A DNA stretch of 6,062 nucleotides from Candidatus Zhuqueibacterota bacterium (GTDB taxonomy: Bacteria; SM23-31; B21-G16), in NCBI GenBank assembly GCA_003644825.1, contig QNDJ01000123.1:1-6062 (forward strand), read 5' to 3'. The notes under the pieces are model-generated. The model made no database searches. It saw only the letters and a program-made list of their open reading frames with translations, and was not told the DNA's origin. The translations under genes and the position numbers were made by a program. Of this stretch, positions 1-6,062 are shown one piece after another; positions within the stretch are counted from its first letter, which is position 1; each line of letters starts with the position of its first letter.

Positions 1-7
1 CAAACAA

Positions 8-13
8 AGGAGG
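8..13 (+). promoter_or_regulatory. Shine-Dalgarno that decides the fucosidase start
   Basis: AGGAGG, within a longer AAAGGAGGG run, lies 6 nt before the ATG at 20. A GTG at 14-16 is in frame and opens the longer reading frame, but it directly abuts the Shine-Dalgarno and leaves no spacer. ATG at 20 is therefore the likely start, giving 461 residues rather than 463. The promoter, if the unit starts here, lies left of the window. Confidence 0.85.
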
Positions 14-19
14 GTGAAA

Positions 20-1405
20 ATGCTACACAGGAAAAAAACTTTTTTGTTTAATTTTTTTATGATAAGTTTGCTTATATCCTTATTTTTATCTGTTTCAGTG
101 AAGGTTTGTACATCTCAGGAAACTGAACAACAGAAAATGGAACGAATGAAATGGTGGACTAAGGCTCGTTTTGGGATGTTTATTCACTGGGGTCTCTACG
201 CAATGCCTGCACGACATGAATGGGTTAAGAACAGAGAGCGTATGACTGATGAAGAATATCAAAAATACTTTGAACTGTTTGACCCTGACCTTTACAATCC
301 TGAAGAATGGGCTCGAATTGCAAAAAAAGCTGGAATGAAATACTTTGTTGTTACTACGAAACACCATGAAGGTTTTTGCCTCTGGGACTCAAAATATACA
401 GATTATAAAGTAACAAACACTCCTTATGGAAAAGACCTTATAAAACCTATGGTAAAAGCTTTCAGGAATGAAGGACTCAGGGTTGGATTTTATTATTCTT
501 TACTTGACTGGCACCATCCTGAATATCCTGTTGACAGATTTCATCCGATGAGAGATAATAAAGAATTCAGAGAAAAAACCAGGAACAGAGATATTAAAAA
601 ATATGCTGAATATGTAAGTAATCAGGTAAGGGAACTTCTAACTCAATTTGGAAAAATCGATTGTCTTTTTCTCGATTTTTCATTTCCCGGGAAAGACGGA
701 AAAGGTAGAAACGACTGGCAATCTGAGCGACTCTTAAAAATGATACGAAAGCTTCAGCCAGATATCATAATTAATGACCGCCTTGATCTGTTAGATGTTC
801 CTGGAGGCTGGGATTTCAGAACACCGGAACAATTTATGCCAAGGGAATGGGTAAAGGTAAATGGTAAAAAAGTCCCTTGGGAAACCTGCCAGACTTTTTC
901 CGGCTCGTGGGGGTATTACAGGGATCAATATACCTGGAAAAGTGTGCGTCAACTAATTGTAATGCTAATAGAAACCGTCAGTAAAGGTGGAAATCTTCTT
1001 TTGAATGTGGGTCCAACAGCCAGAGGTACCTTTGATAAACGCGCTATTGAAAGACTTGAAGGAATTGGAGAATGGATGAAATTTCATAGTCGCTCGATTT
1101 ATGGCTGCACTGAAGCACCAGAACAGTTCAAAAAACCGGATAATTGCCTCTTAACATACAATCCTGAAACCAGAAGATTATACGTCCATATTCTTGAATG
1201 GCCCCCGGGAAGGCTTTATCTTGATGGTTTTGCTGGAAAAGTTAAATATGCCCAACTCCTTAATGATGCTTCGGAAATCAGATTTACAAAGGCAAGAAGG
1301 TCATCTGTTTTATCAGAGAAAGTTCCAGGTAATACCTTAATGCTGAGGCTTCCAGTAAGAAAACCCGATGTAATTGTACCTGTTATAGAGCTTTTTTTAA
1401 AATAA
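20..1405 (+). CDS. Secreted alpha-L-fucosidase, GH29
   Basis: This is a glycoside hydrolase family 29 enzyme that releases terminal alpha-L-fucose from glycans; GH29 enzymes work with retention of configuration. The N-terminus is a signal peptide: basic MLHRKK, a hydrophobic stretch at about 7-27, and probable cleavage near residue 32 (VCTS|QE). C30 is preceded by VKV, a poor lipobox, so a lipoprotein is less likely. The catalytic (beta/alpha)-barrel covers about 40-360. Family hallmarks are WWTKARFGMFIHWG (45-58), TTKHHEGFCLWDS (112-124), TPEQ (268-271), SWGYYRD (296-302) and SKGGNLLLNVGPTARG (321-336). D219 in IDCLFLDFSFPG is the probable nucleophile. E288 in PWETCQTF is a tentative acid/base, placed by recall of the Thermotoga enzyme. 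A C-terminal beta-domain covers about 365-461. The length is normal and nothing is broken. fucI follows 62 bp downstream in the same direction, so the released sugar probably feeds that pathway. The family call is secure; linkage preference cannot be read from the sequence. Confidence 0.95.
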   Translation: MLHRKKTFLFNFFMISLLISLFLSVSVKVCTSQETEQQKMERMKWWTKARFGMFIHWGLYAMPARHEWVKNRERMTDEEYQKYFELFDPDLYNPEEWARIAKKAGMKYFVVTTKHHEGFCLWDSKYTDYKVTNTPYGKDLIKPMVKAFRNEGLRVGFYYSLLDWHHPEYPVDRFHPMRDNKEFREKTRNRDIKKYAEYVSNQVRELLTQFGKIDCLFLDFSFPGKDGKGRNDWQSERLLKMIRKLQPDIIINDRLDLLDVPGGWDFRTPEQFMPREWVKVNGKKVPWETCQTFSGSWGYYRDQYTWKSVRQLIVMLIETVSKGGNLLLNVGPTARGTFDKRAIERLEGIGEWMKFHSRSIYGCTEAPEQFKKPDNCLLTYNPETRRLYVHILEWPPGRLYLDGFAGKVKYAQLLNDASEIRFTKARRSSVLSEKVPGNTLMLRLPVRKPDVIVPVIELFLK

Positions 1406-1456
1406 CAACTCAATTTAAAAAACTTTTTGAATCTTAATACAAAAAATGAATATAAT

Positions 1457-1460
1457 GGAG
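1457..1460 (+). promoter_or_regulatory. Shine-Dalgarno of fucI
   Basis: GGAG is followed by a 7-nt spacer to the ATG at 1468. It supports that start, which gives an N-terminus matching the family ([11 protein letters not shown] at residues 14-24). The rest of the 62-bp gap after the fucosidase stop is AT-rich, with no GC-rich hairpin, which is consistent with read-through from the upstream gene. Confidence 0.75.
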
Positions 1461-1467
1461 CTTTAAA

Positions 1468-3264
1468 ATGAATAATTTTAAAAAGAGACTTCACGGTATA
1501 ACACCAAAGATTGGAATACGCCCTGTTATCGATGGGCGTCGTAAAGGAGTAAGGGAATCTCTGGAAAATCAGACCATGCAAATGGCAAAATCAGCTGCCG
1601 ATTTTTTAAGCAATAATCTCAGGCACTCTAATGGATTACCTGTGGAATGTGTTATTGCGGACACCTGCATCGGAGGTGTTGTAGAAGCAGCCAGAACCGC
1701 TGAAAAATTTACCAGAGAAGGTGTCGGGGTATCATTAACAGTCACCCCCTGCTGGTGTTATGGAACAGAAGTTATGGACACTGACCCTTTAATCCCAAAA
1801 GCTATCTGGGGTTTTAATGGAACAGAACGCCCCGGTGCAGTTTATCTTGCAGCAGCTCTCGCCGGTTATAACCAGAAAGGGTTACCTGCATTCAGTATTT
1901 ATGGAAAAGATGTTCAGGATAGAGATGATACATCCATACCCAATGATGTAAAACAGAAATTACTCCTGTTTGCCAAAGCAGCTCTTGCTGTTGCTGAAAT
2001 GAGAGGAAAATCCTATCTTGCAATTGGTTCAGTCTCTATGGGAATAGCCGGTTCAATTGTAATTCAGGATTTTTTTCAGGATTACCTTGGTATGAGAAAT
2101 GAAACTGTTGATATGACGGAAATCGCCAGGAGAATGGAAGAAAATATATTCGATAAAGAAGAATATGAAAAAGCGCTTAAATGGGTAAAGAAGTACTGTA
2201 TTGAAGGTGAAGACCCTAATCCATCAGAGTTGCAGGTTTCCCGGGAAAGAAAAGAAGAAGAGTGGAAAACTGTTGTTAAAATGACAATAATTGCCCGTGA
2301 CCTGATGATAGGTAACCCTCACCTGGAAAAGATTGGTTTCGGGGAAGAAGCCCTGGGGTACAATGCATTAATTGCCGGTTTTCAGGGACAGAGACAATGG
2401 ACAGACCATTTTCCCAATGGAGATTTTATGGAAGCAATATTGAACTCATCTTTTGACTGGAATGGTATCAGGGAAGCTTTTATTATGGCTACTGAAAATG
2501 ATAGCTTGAATGGGGTTACTATGGCATTCGGACATCTTCTAACTGACACAGCACAAATTTTTTCAGATGTTCGAACATACTGGAGCCCAGAAGCAGTAAA
2601 ACGAGTAACAGGTAAAGAACTAACCGGAAAAGCCGCTAATGGTATAATACATCTGATTAACTCAGGTTCAAGCGCCCTTGATGGTACAGGCCAGCAAAGT
2701 CGAAACGGGTCGCCCGTTATGAAACCTTTCTGGGAAATTTCATCTGAAGAAGTTGAAAAATGCCTCAAAGCAACAAGGTGGTGCCCTGCAGACAGAGGAT
2801 ATTTCCGTGGTGGCGGATTTTCATCTCAATTTTTAACTAAAGGTGATATGCCTGTTACTATGTCCAGAATTAATATAATTAAAGGGATTGGGCCTGTTTT
2901 ACAGATAGCTGAAGGATACACTGTTGAACTTCCAGATGATGTTCACAATGTGCTAAATAAAAGGACAAATCCTACCTGGCCTACAACCTGGTTTGCTCCG
3001 ATTCTAACAGGAAAAGGTGTTTTTAAGGATGTATATTCAGTTATGTATAACTGGGGTGCTAACCATGCAGCAGTAAGTTATGGCCATATTGGAGATAAAC
3101 TTATAACTCTTGCTTCTATGCTCAGGATTCCAGTGAATATGCATAATGTTTCTGCAGAGCGAATTTTCAGACCGAGTGTCTGGAATGCTTTTGGAACAGA
3201 AAACTCTGAAGGTGCCGATTACAGAGCCTGTGCTAACTTCGGTCCTCTTTATGGAAACGCTTAA
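1468..3264 (+). CDS. fucI: L-fucose isomerase
   Basis: This cytoplasmic, Mn2+-dependent ketol-isomerase interconverts L-fucose and L-fuculose; enzymes of this family also accept D-arabinose. The protein is 598 residues (591 in E. coli FucI) and is recognisably similar along its whole length. Conserved blocks include [11 protein letters not shown] (15-25), TVTPCWCYG (91-99), [20 protein letters not shown] (111-130), [10 protein letters not shown] (304-313), [10 protein letters not shown] (341-350), [11 protein letters not shown] (446-456) and NWGANH (528-533). The metal and active-site residues known from E. coli (E337, D361, H528) correspond to E343 in [10 protein letters not shown]367 in [10 protein letters not shown] and H533 in NWGANH. 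All are present. One visible difference is Q310 where E. coli has H (GQRHWTD). The gene sits between a fucosidase and a sugar kinase on the same strand, which supports L-fucose as the physiological substrate. There is no frameshift or truncation. The close match to FucI makes an arabinose isomerase of another family very unlikely. Confidence 0.98.
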   Translation: MNNFKKRLHGITPKIGIRPVIDGRRKGVRESLENQTMQMAKSAADFLSNNLRHSNGLPVECVIADTCIGGVVEAARTAEKFTREGVGVSLTVTPCWCYGTEVMDTDPLIPKAIWGFNGTERPGAVYLAAALAGYNQKGLPAFSIYGKDVQDRDDTSIPNDVKQKLLLFAKAALAVAEMRGKSYLAIGSVSMGIAGSIVIQDFFQDYLGMRNETVDMTEIARRMEENIFDKEEYEKALKWVKKYCIEGEDPNPSELQVSRERKEEEWKTVVKMTIIARDLMIGNPHLEKIGFGEEALGYNALIAGFQGQRQWTDHFPNGDFMEAILNSSFDWNGIREAFIMATENDSLNGVTMAFGHLLTDTAQIFSDVRTYWSPEAVKRVTGKELTGKAANGIIHLINSGSSALDGTGQQSRNGSPVMKPFWEISSEEVEKCLKATRWCPADRGYFRGGGFSSQFLTKGDMPVTMSRINIIKGIGPVLQIAEGYTVELPDDVHNVLNKRTNPTWPTTWFAPILTGKGVFKDVYSVMYNWGANHAAVSYGHIGDKLITLASMLRIPVNMHNVSAERIFRPSVWNAFGTENSEGADYRACANFGPLYGNA

Positions 3265-3344
3265 AAATCAAACAAATGAGTAGAAGTTCGATTAATATTG
3301 AATGTTCTTTATTTTAGATTATAAATGTTTCAACTGGTAATTCT

Positions 3345-4820
3345 ATGTCAGCAACAAAATTTTTAGCCTTTGATTTTGGTGCTGAAAGTGGTCGCGTAAT
3401 ACTTGGCACCATAAATAACGAAAAACTCTGTCTTGAGCAGATTCACAGGTTTCAGAACAGGCAGGTGAAAATACTCGGACATATCTACTGGGACGTTTTA
3501 TACCTATTTGATGAATTAAAAAAGGGACTGGAGATAACAGTTAAAAAAGGACATAAAAACCTTTCTGGAATTGGTGTTGATACCTGGGGTGTGGATTTCG
3601 GATTGATTGGAAAAGATAATCAACTTTTAGGCAATCCATTTTGTTACAGAGACTCAAGAACTAATAGAATGATGGAAAAAGCTTTCAAATTGATCTCAAA
3701 AGAAAAAATATACTCATATACCGGCATCCAGTTTATGCAGATAAATTCAATTTTTCAGCTACTGAGTATGGTGGATTCTAAAAATCCTGTGGTGGAAATT
3801 GCTGAAACTCTTTTATTTATGCCTGACCTGTTCAACTTTTTTCTGACTGGAGAAAAATGCTCTGAATACACTATAGCGTCTACTTCTCAGTTGTTAAATG
3901 TTGAAAATAGAAGCTGGGAACCTGCTATTTTTGAAAAACTCAATTTACCTTTTAAAATTATGCCTCCAATAATAGAACCCGGTTCTATTATTGGAAAGTT
4001 ATTGTCTGATATTGCAAAAGATGTTGGTACTAAACCTGTTGACATAATTGCACCAGCCTGTCATGATACAGCAAGTGCTGTAGCTGCGGTTCCCGTTCAA
4101 TCGAACAACTGGGCATATTTAAGTTCTGGAACCTGGTCTCTGCTTGGTATTGAAGTTGACAGACCAATAATAAATAAAAGTTCATTAAATTATAATTTCA
4201 CAAATGAAGGTGGATTTGGCCAGAAAATAAGGTATTTACGCAATACTATGGGATTATGGTTATTACAAAGGTGTATTTATAGCTGGAGAAAAGAAGGAAA
4301 ATCTTTCAGTTATGATGAACTGATAAAGCTTGCTACAACTTCACCACCTTTTAAATTTATTATAGATCCTGACGATAGGATGTTTTTAAACCCGGATAAT
4401 ATGCCTCTGGCGATTGTTGAGTTCTGTAAAAAGACAAATCAACATATACCAAAAAAAGTTGGTGAATTTACCCGCTGCATTTTTGAAAGTTTAGCTTTGA
4501 AGTACCGTTTTATCATTGACAGGATTAATTCAGTAATTGAGAAACCTGTGGAAGTGCTTCATATAATAGGTGGCGGCTCAAAAAATGAGTTATTGAACCA
4601 ATTCGCTGCCAATGCTACCGGAATTCCAGTAATTGCCGGACCTGTAGAAGCAACTTCTGCAGGAAATATTCTAATTCAGGCAATCGCAAAAAGAAAAATC
4701 GATAATATTGAAGAAGGAAGAAAATTTGTTGCCCGATCATTTCCTTTGAAATATTACAAACCCGAAAACATTGAAGAGTGGAATGATGTTTATCACTGTG
4801 TGAAAGATATATTCTCTTAA
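3345..4820 (+). CDS. RhaB-type FGGY sugar kinase, probable L-fuculokinase
   Basis: This cytoplasmic ATP-dependent kinase of the FGGY family probably phosphorylates L-fuculose at O1, the step after FucI. It resembles rhamnulokinase RhaB more than E. coli FucK. The N-terminal phosphate loop is DFGAESGRV (10-18), sugar-side motifs are VDTWGVDFG (78-86) and YRDSRTN (101-107), and the catalytic base is probably D241 in ACHDTASAVAA. Further blocks are YLSSGTWSLLG (258-268), NEGG (287-290), MGLWLLQR (302-309), RCIFESLAL (377-385), the ATP-site signature IIGGGSKNELLNQ (407-419) and AGPVEAT (431-437). At 491 residues the length is normal. The start is ATG at 3345: an in-frame TAG at 3315-3317 blocks extension, and the motifs begin within 10 residues. 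No good Shine-Dalgarno precedes it (only CTGGTA), unlike its neighbours, so it may depend on upstream translation or be weakly translated. The FGGY/RhaB assignment is secure. The substrate is inferred from fucI 80 bp upstream, and L-rhamnulose is the main alternative. Confidence 0.9.
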   Translation: MSATKFLAFDFGAESGRVILGTINNEKLCLEQIHRFQNRQVKILGHIYWDVLYLFDELKKGLEITVKKGHKNLSGIGVDTWGVDFGLIGKDNQLLGNPFCYRDSRTNRMMEKAFKLISKEKIYSYTGIQFMQINSIFQLLSMVDSKNPVVEIAETLLFMPDLFNFFLTGEKCSEYTIASTSQLLNVENRSWEPAIFEKLNLPFKIMPPIIEPGSIIGKLLSDIAKDVGTKPVDIIAPACHDTASAVAAVPVQSNNWAYLSSGTWSLLGIEVDRPIINKSSLNYNFTNEGGFGQKIRYLRNTMGLWLLQRCIYSWRKEGKSFSYDELIKLATTSPPFKFIIDPDDRMFLNPDNMPLAIVEFCKKTNQHIPKKVGEFTRCIFESLALKYRFIIDRINSVIEKPVEVLHIIGGGSKNELLNQFAANATGIPVIAGPVEATSAGNILIQAIAKRKIDNIEEGRKFVARSFPLKYYKPENIEEWNDVYHCVKDIFS

Positions 4821-5860
4821 TGTAATAAACTATTTATCCAGAGCTTAGCTAAATAAACTGCTGTTTTCCCCTCGTGACTTGAATAATAAGAAACGTATAG
4901 TATATTACCATCAATAAAAAGACCCGGATATCCTGTATCGCCGCTACTTGGTAGATTTAAAATTAATATGGAATTCCCATCTGTAGTTATCTTAAATAAG
5001 GAAGTTTTATAGTTCTTTTGAAACTGATAATTACGTGTTCCACATAACAGACTTCCATCTGGAAGTCGAATAAAATCAGGACCACCCAGCCTTATGCCCA
5101 GATTTTCCCACAACCATTTTTTATAAGGGGGGTTGCTTGTACCAATAAATCCATATTTATCTTCTCCTTCACGTCTTATAATGGCAATCACCTTTCCATC
5201 CGAGGCAAAGCAAAGAGTGGCTTCATTTGGTTTTCCGGTTATATTAAATGTAGTGATATAAAAATAATTCACTCCATCAGTCGTTGATACCAGATGAGCT
5301 TTGAACTCTTGCGCAAAAGCCTGGTAGACAACTCCGTATCCCTTTCCCTTGAACCAGGTTACTCTCCATAACCAGTCCACATCAGATTTTATCGCTGCGT
5401 CAATGCTAATGTTTTGTGGATTTGAAAAATTTTTACCATCTGTATCTGAAAAGGATACCCAGGGTTCTCTTTTGAGAAATTTTTTTCCTTCATAAAATGA
5501 ACCACCCATAATAACCATAATTCTTCCATCCGGTGTTATTGATAGTTTTGGGTCTCGTAAATCCACATCTTTTTCATAAAGATGAGCAACCGAAAACCAG
5601 TTCTGACCGTCAATTGATGATAAAATTCTTACAGTTCCATTTATTCCATAAACATGTCCTGAGCCTTCACGAAAACAGCAATAAAATTTATCCTTAAATT
5701 TAATAAAATCTGTAAATGCATTATGACCAGCTCTATCCCATATTCGCTCAACAGATATCACCGCCTTTTGAGGGCTTAAGGTTTGAGAAGTTAATGTACT
5801 ATACATCAATATACATAGAAAGGATATTATTAAAATAAAACTAAAATATTTTTTAAGCAT
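4817..5860 (-). CDS. Secreted sialidase-like beta-propeller protein, substrate unknown
   Basis: The 347-residue protein has an N-terminal signal peptide (KK at 3-4, hydrophobic core about 6-20, probable cleavage near 25-26), so it is predicted to be exported. The rest looks like a six-bladed sialidase-type propeller. Degenerate Asp-boxes of the S-x-x-DG-x-x-aromatic kind occur at 81-88 (SSIDGQNW), 138-145 (FSDTDGKNF region) and 192-199 (STTDGVNY). Repeated TPDG, ASDG and LPDG turns start strands at 109-112, 219-222 and 266-269. HNAFTDFIKFKDKFYCCFREG (split: HNAFTD 46-51, CCFREG 61-66), DLRDPKLSITPDG (100-112) and the end block DTGYPGLFIDG (308-318) with SYYSSHEGKTAVYLAKL (324-340) are typical, from memory, of proteins annotated as sialidase-family in Planctomycetes and Bacteroidota. 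No RIP motif of classical GH33 sialidases is seen. Candidate anionic-ligand arginines are R64, R102, R229/R230 and R276. The stop overlaps the kinase stop. The fold call is good; true sialidase activity is unsupported, and another exo-glycosidase or a glycan-binding protein is equally possible. Confidence 0.75.
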   Translation of the reverse strand: MLKKYFSFILIISFLCILMYSTLTSQTLSPQKAVISVERIWDRAGHNAFTDFIKFKDKFYCCFREGSGHVYGINGTVRILSSIDGQNWFSVAHLYEKDVDLRDPKLSITPDGRIMVIMGGSFYEGKKFLKREPWVSFSDTDGKNFSNPQNISIDAAIKSDVDWLWRVTWFKGKGYGVVYQAFAQEFKAHLVSTTDGVNYFYITTFNITGKPNEATLCFASDGKVIAIIRREGEDKYGFIGTSNPPYKKWLWENLGIRLGGPDFIRLPDGSLLCGTRNYQFQKNYKTSLFKITTDGNSILILNLPSSGDTGYPGLFIDGNILYVSYYSSHEGKTAVYLAKLWINSLLH

Positions 5861-5868
5861 AAAATTAT

Positions 5869-5874
5869 CTCCTT
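5869..5874 (-). promoter_or_regulatory. Shine-Dalgarno of the propeller gene
   Basis: Read on the minus strand, AAGGAG is followed by an 8-nt spacer to the ATG (5860-5858). This fixes the start in front of the signal peptide. Confidence 0.8.
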
Positions 5875-5910
5875 AAGTTTTTTCTGGTTAATTTGTTGTT
5901 TCTATTTTAT

Positions 5911-5960
5911 GGTTATAACTCTAATACTTTCAGGTTTTCTGTAAAAACTTCTTTATAACC
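5911..5960. repeat. Spaced inverted repeat GGTTATAA / TTATAACC
   Basis: GGTTATAA at 5911-5918 and its exact complement TTATAACC at 5953-5960 are separated by 34 nt. The inner TTATAA of each arm is itself palindromic. The pair could be two regulator half-sites or a long-loop stem in the leader of the propeller mRNA, but AT-rich composition makes chance a real explanation. Confidence 0.2.
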
Positions 5961-6000
5961 CTTTATTCTTTAACAAAATACAAATATTGTTCCGTTTTTC

Positions 6001-6008
6001 CAAATATA
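6001..6008 (-). promoter_or_regulatory. Possible -7/-10 promoter element (TATATTTG)
   Basis: On the minus strand TATATTTG fits the Bacteroidota -7 consensus TAnnTTTG, and its TATATT is 5/6 to the sigma-70 -10. Neither partner element is well placed: the nearest upstream TTTG (complement of 6039-6042) is 30 nt away rather than about 19-21, and no TTGACA-like hexamer sits 17 nt upstream. It would give a leader of roughly 130 nt. In such AT-rich DNA a chance match is quite possible. Confidence 0.2.
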
Positions 6009-6010
6009 AA

Positions 6011-6034
6011 ATTCTCAATTTTAAAATAGAGAAT
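6011..6034. promoter_or_regulatory. 24-bp palindrome, candidate operator
   Basis: The half-sites are ATTCTCAATTTT (6011-6022) and AAAATAGAGAAT (6023-6034). Eleven of the 12 base pairs match, and the only mismatch is A6017 against A6028. The outer ATTCTC/GAGAAT arms and the central ATTTT/AAAAT give two-fold symmetry expected of a site for a dimeric regulator. It lies 151-174 nt upstream of the propeller start and 2 nt from a possible -7/-10 element. It could control that gene, a divergent gene outside the window, or both. No cognate regulator is visible. It is not a terminator: there is no GC-rich stem and no clean U-tract. Confidence 0.4.
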
Positions 6035-6062
6035 AAGACAAATGAACTACATAGTAAAATAA

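Larger units (their letters stand above)
5861..6062. other. Noncoding upstream region of the propeller gene
   Basis: These 202 bp are very AT-rich and hold no credible gene on either strand; the only plus-strand frame at the edge (6042-6062) encodes six residues and lacks a Shine-Dalgarno. The region must carry the promoter of the minus-strand gene. It contains a 24-bp palindrome (6011-6034), an imperfect dyad (5972-5991) and a spaced inverted repeat (5911-5918 with 5953-5960). I recognise no riboswitch. It may also serve a divergent gene beyond the right edge. Confidence 0.7.

Noticed and set aside
14-16. GTG as fucosidase start
   Set aside because: It touches the Shine-Dalgarno directly; the ATG at 20 has a normal 6-nt spacer.
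95-367. Minus-strand open frame of 90 codons
   Set aside because: It lies entirely opposite conserved GH29 motifs, has no recognisable protein features and is a shadow of the fucosidase frame.
1406-1467. AAAAACTTTTT run as a terminator between fucosidase and fucI
   Set aside because: It is purely A/T with a 5-bp stem and essentially no loop, so it cannot form a stable terminator hairpin.
1216-1581. Minus-strand open frame of 121 codons across the fucosidase-fucI junction
   Set aside because: It is antisense to the conserved C-terminus of GH29 and the N-terminus of FucI, with no family resemblance.
2382-2768. Minus-strand open frame of 128 codons
   Set aside because: It lies opposite the catalytic core of FucI, which is clearly the coding strand.
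3287-3302. Possible hairpin TTCGAT-TAAT-ATTGAA after fucI followed by T-rich sequence
   Set aside because: The stem is six pairs with a G-T wobble, AT-rich and without a proper T-tract, so it is too weak to call an intrinsic terminator.
3276-3317. 13-codon frame between fucI and the kinase
   Set aside because: There is no Shine-Dalgarno, the peptide is very short and shows no features; it fits chance in AT-rich DNA.
4926-4933. Perfect palindrome GGATATCC
   Set aside because: It is inside the propeller coding sequence and only 8 bp long, as expected by chance.
4817-5860. Calling the propeller protein a true exo-alpha-sialidase (nanH)
   Set aside because: The Asp-boxes are degenerate and the RIP motif is absent; only the fold is supported.

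Overview
The window holds four complete protein genes in an AT-rich stretch (roughly 37-40% G+C by eye, not computed). Three genes on the plus strand form a likely L-fucose unit. They are a secreted GH29 alpha-L-fucosidase (20-1405), a full-length L-fucose isomerase FucI (1468-3264) and an FGGY sugar kinase of the rhamnulokinase (RhaB) type (3345-4820). The gaps between them are only 62 and 80 bp, with no convincing terminator. A fourth gene (4817-5860, minus strand) runs towards them and encodes a secreted protein with a sialidase-like beta-propeller fold. No tRNA, rRNA, CRISPR array, insertion sequence or transposase gene is visible.

How the genes fit together (inference from family knowledge): the fucosidase releases L-fucose from glycans outside the cytoplasm, FucI converts it to L-fuculose, and the kinase phosphorylates it to L-fuculose-1-phosphate. 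The aldolase (FucA), the transporter (FucP or another type) and a regulator are not in the window, so the pathway as seen is incomplete. The kinase resembles RhaB rather than enterobacterial FucK. Its substrate as L-fuculose is inferred from the adjacent fucI, and L-rhamnulose remains possible.

The secreted beta-propeller protein meets the kinase tail to tail. The two reading frames overlap by 4 bp, and their stop codons share one TTAA. It has degenerate Asp-boxes and lacks a recognisable sialidase (F/Y)RIP motif, so its substrate is unknown. The 202 bp beyond its start (5861-6062) contain no gene. They do contain a nearly perfect 24-bp palindrome (6011-6034) next to a possible promoter element, the best operator candidate in the window.

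Organism: a free-living or gut glycan-degrading bacterium. The gene content (secreted fucosidase, fucI, RhaB-type kinase, secreted propeller) suits the Bacteroidota/Ignavibacteria/Planctomycetes-Lentisphaerae-like range. Three of the four genes have strong Shine-Dalgarno sequences, which is atypical of core Bacteroidota, so the phylum is left open. The window reads as a fairly ordinary carbohydrate-use locus. The uncharacterised parts are the propeller protein and its upstream palindrome.
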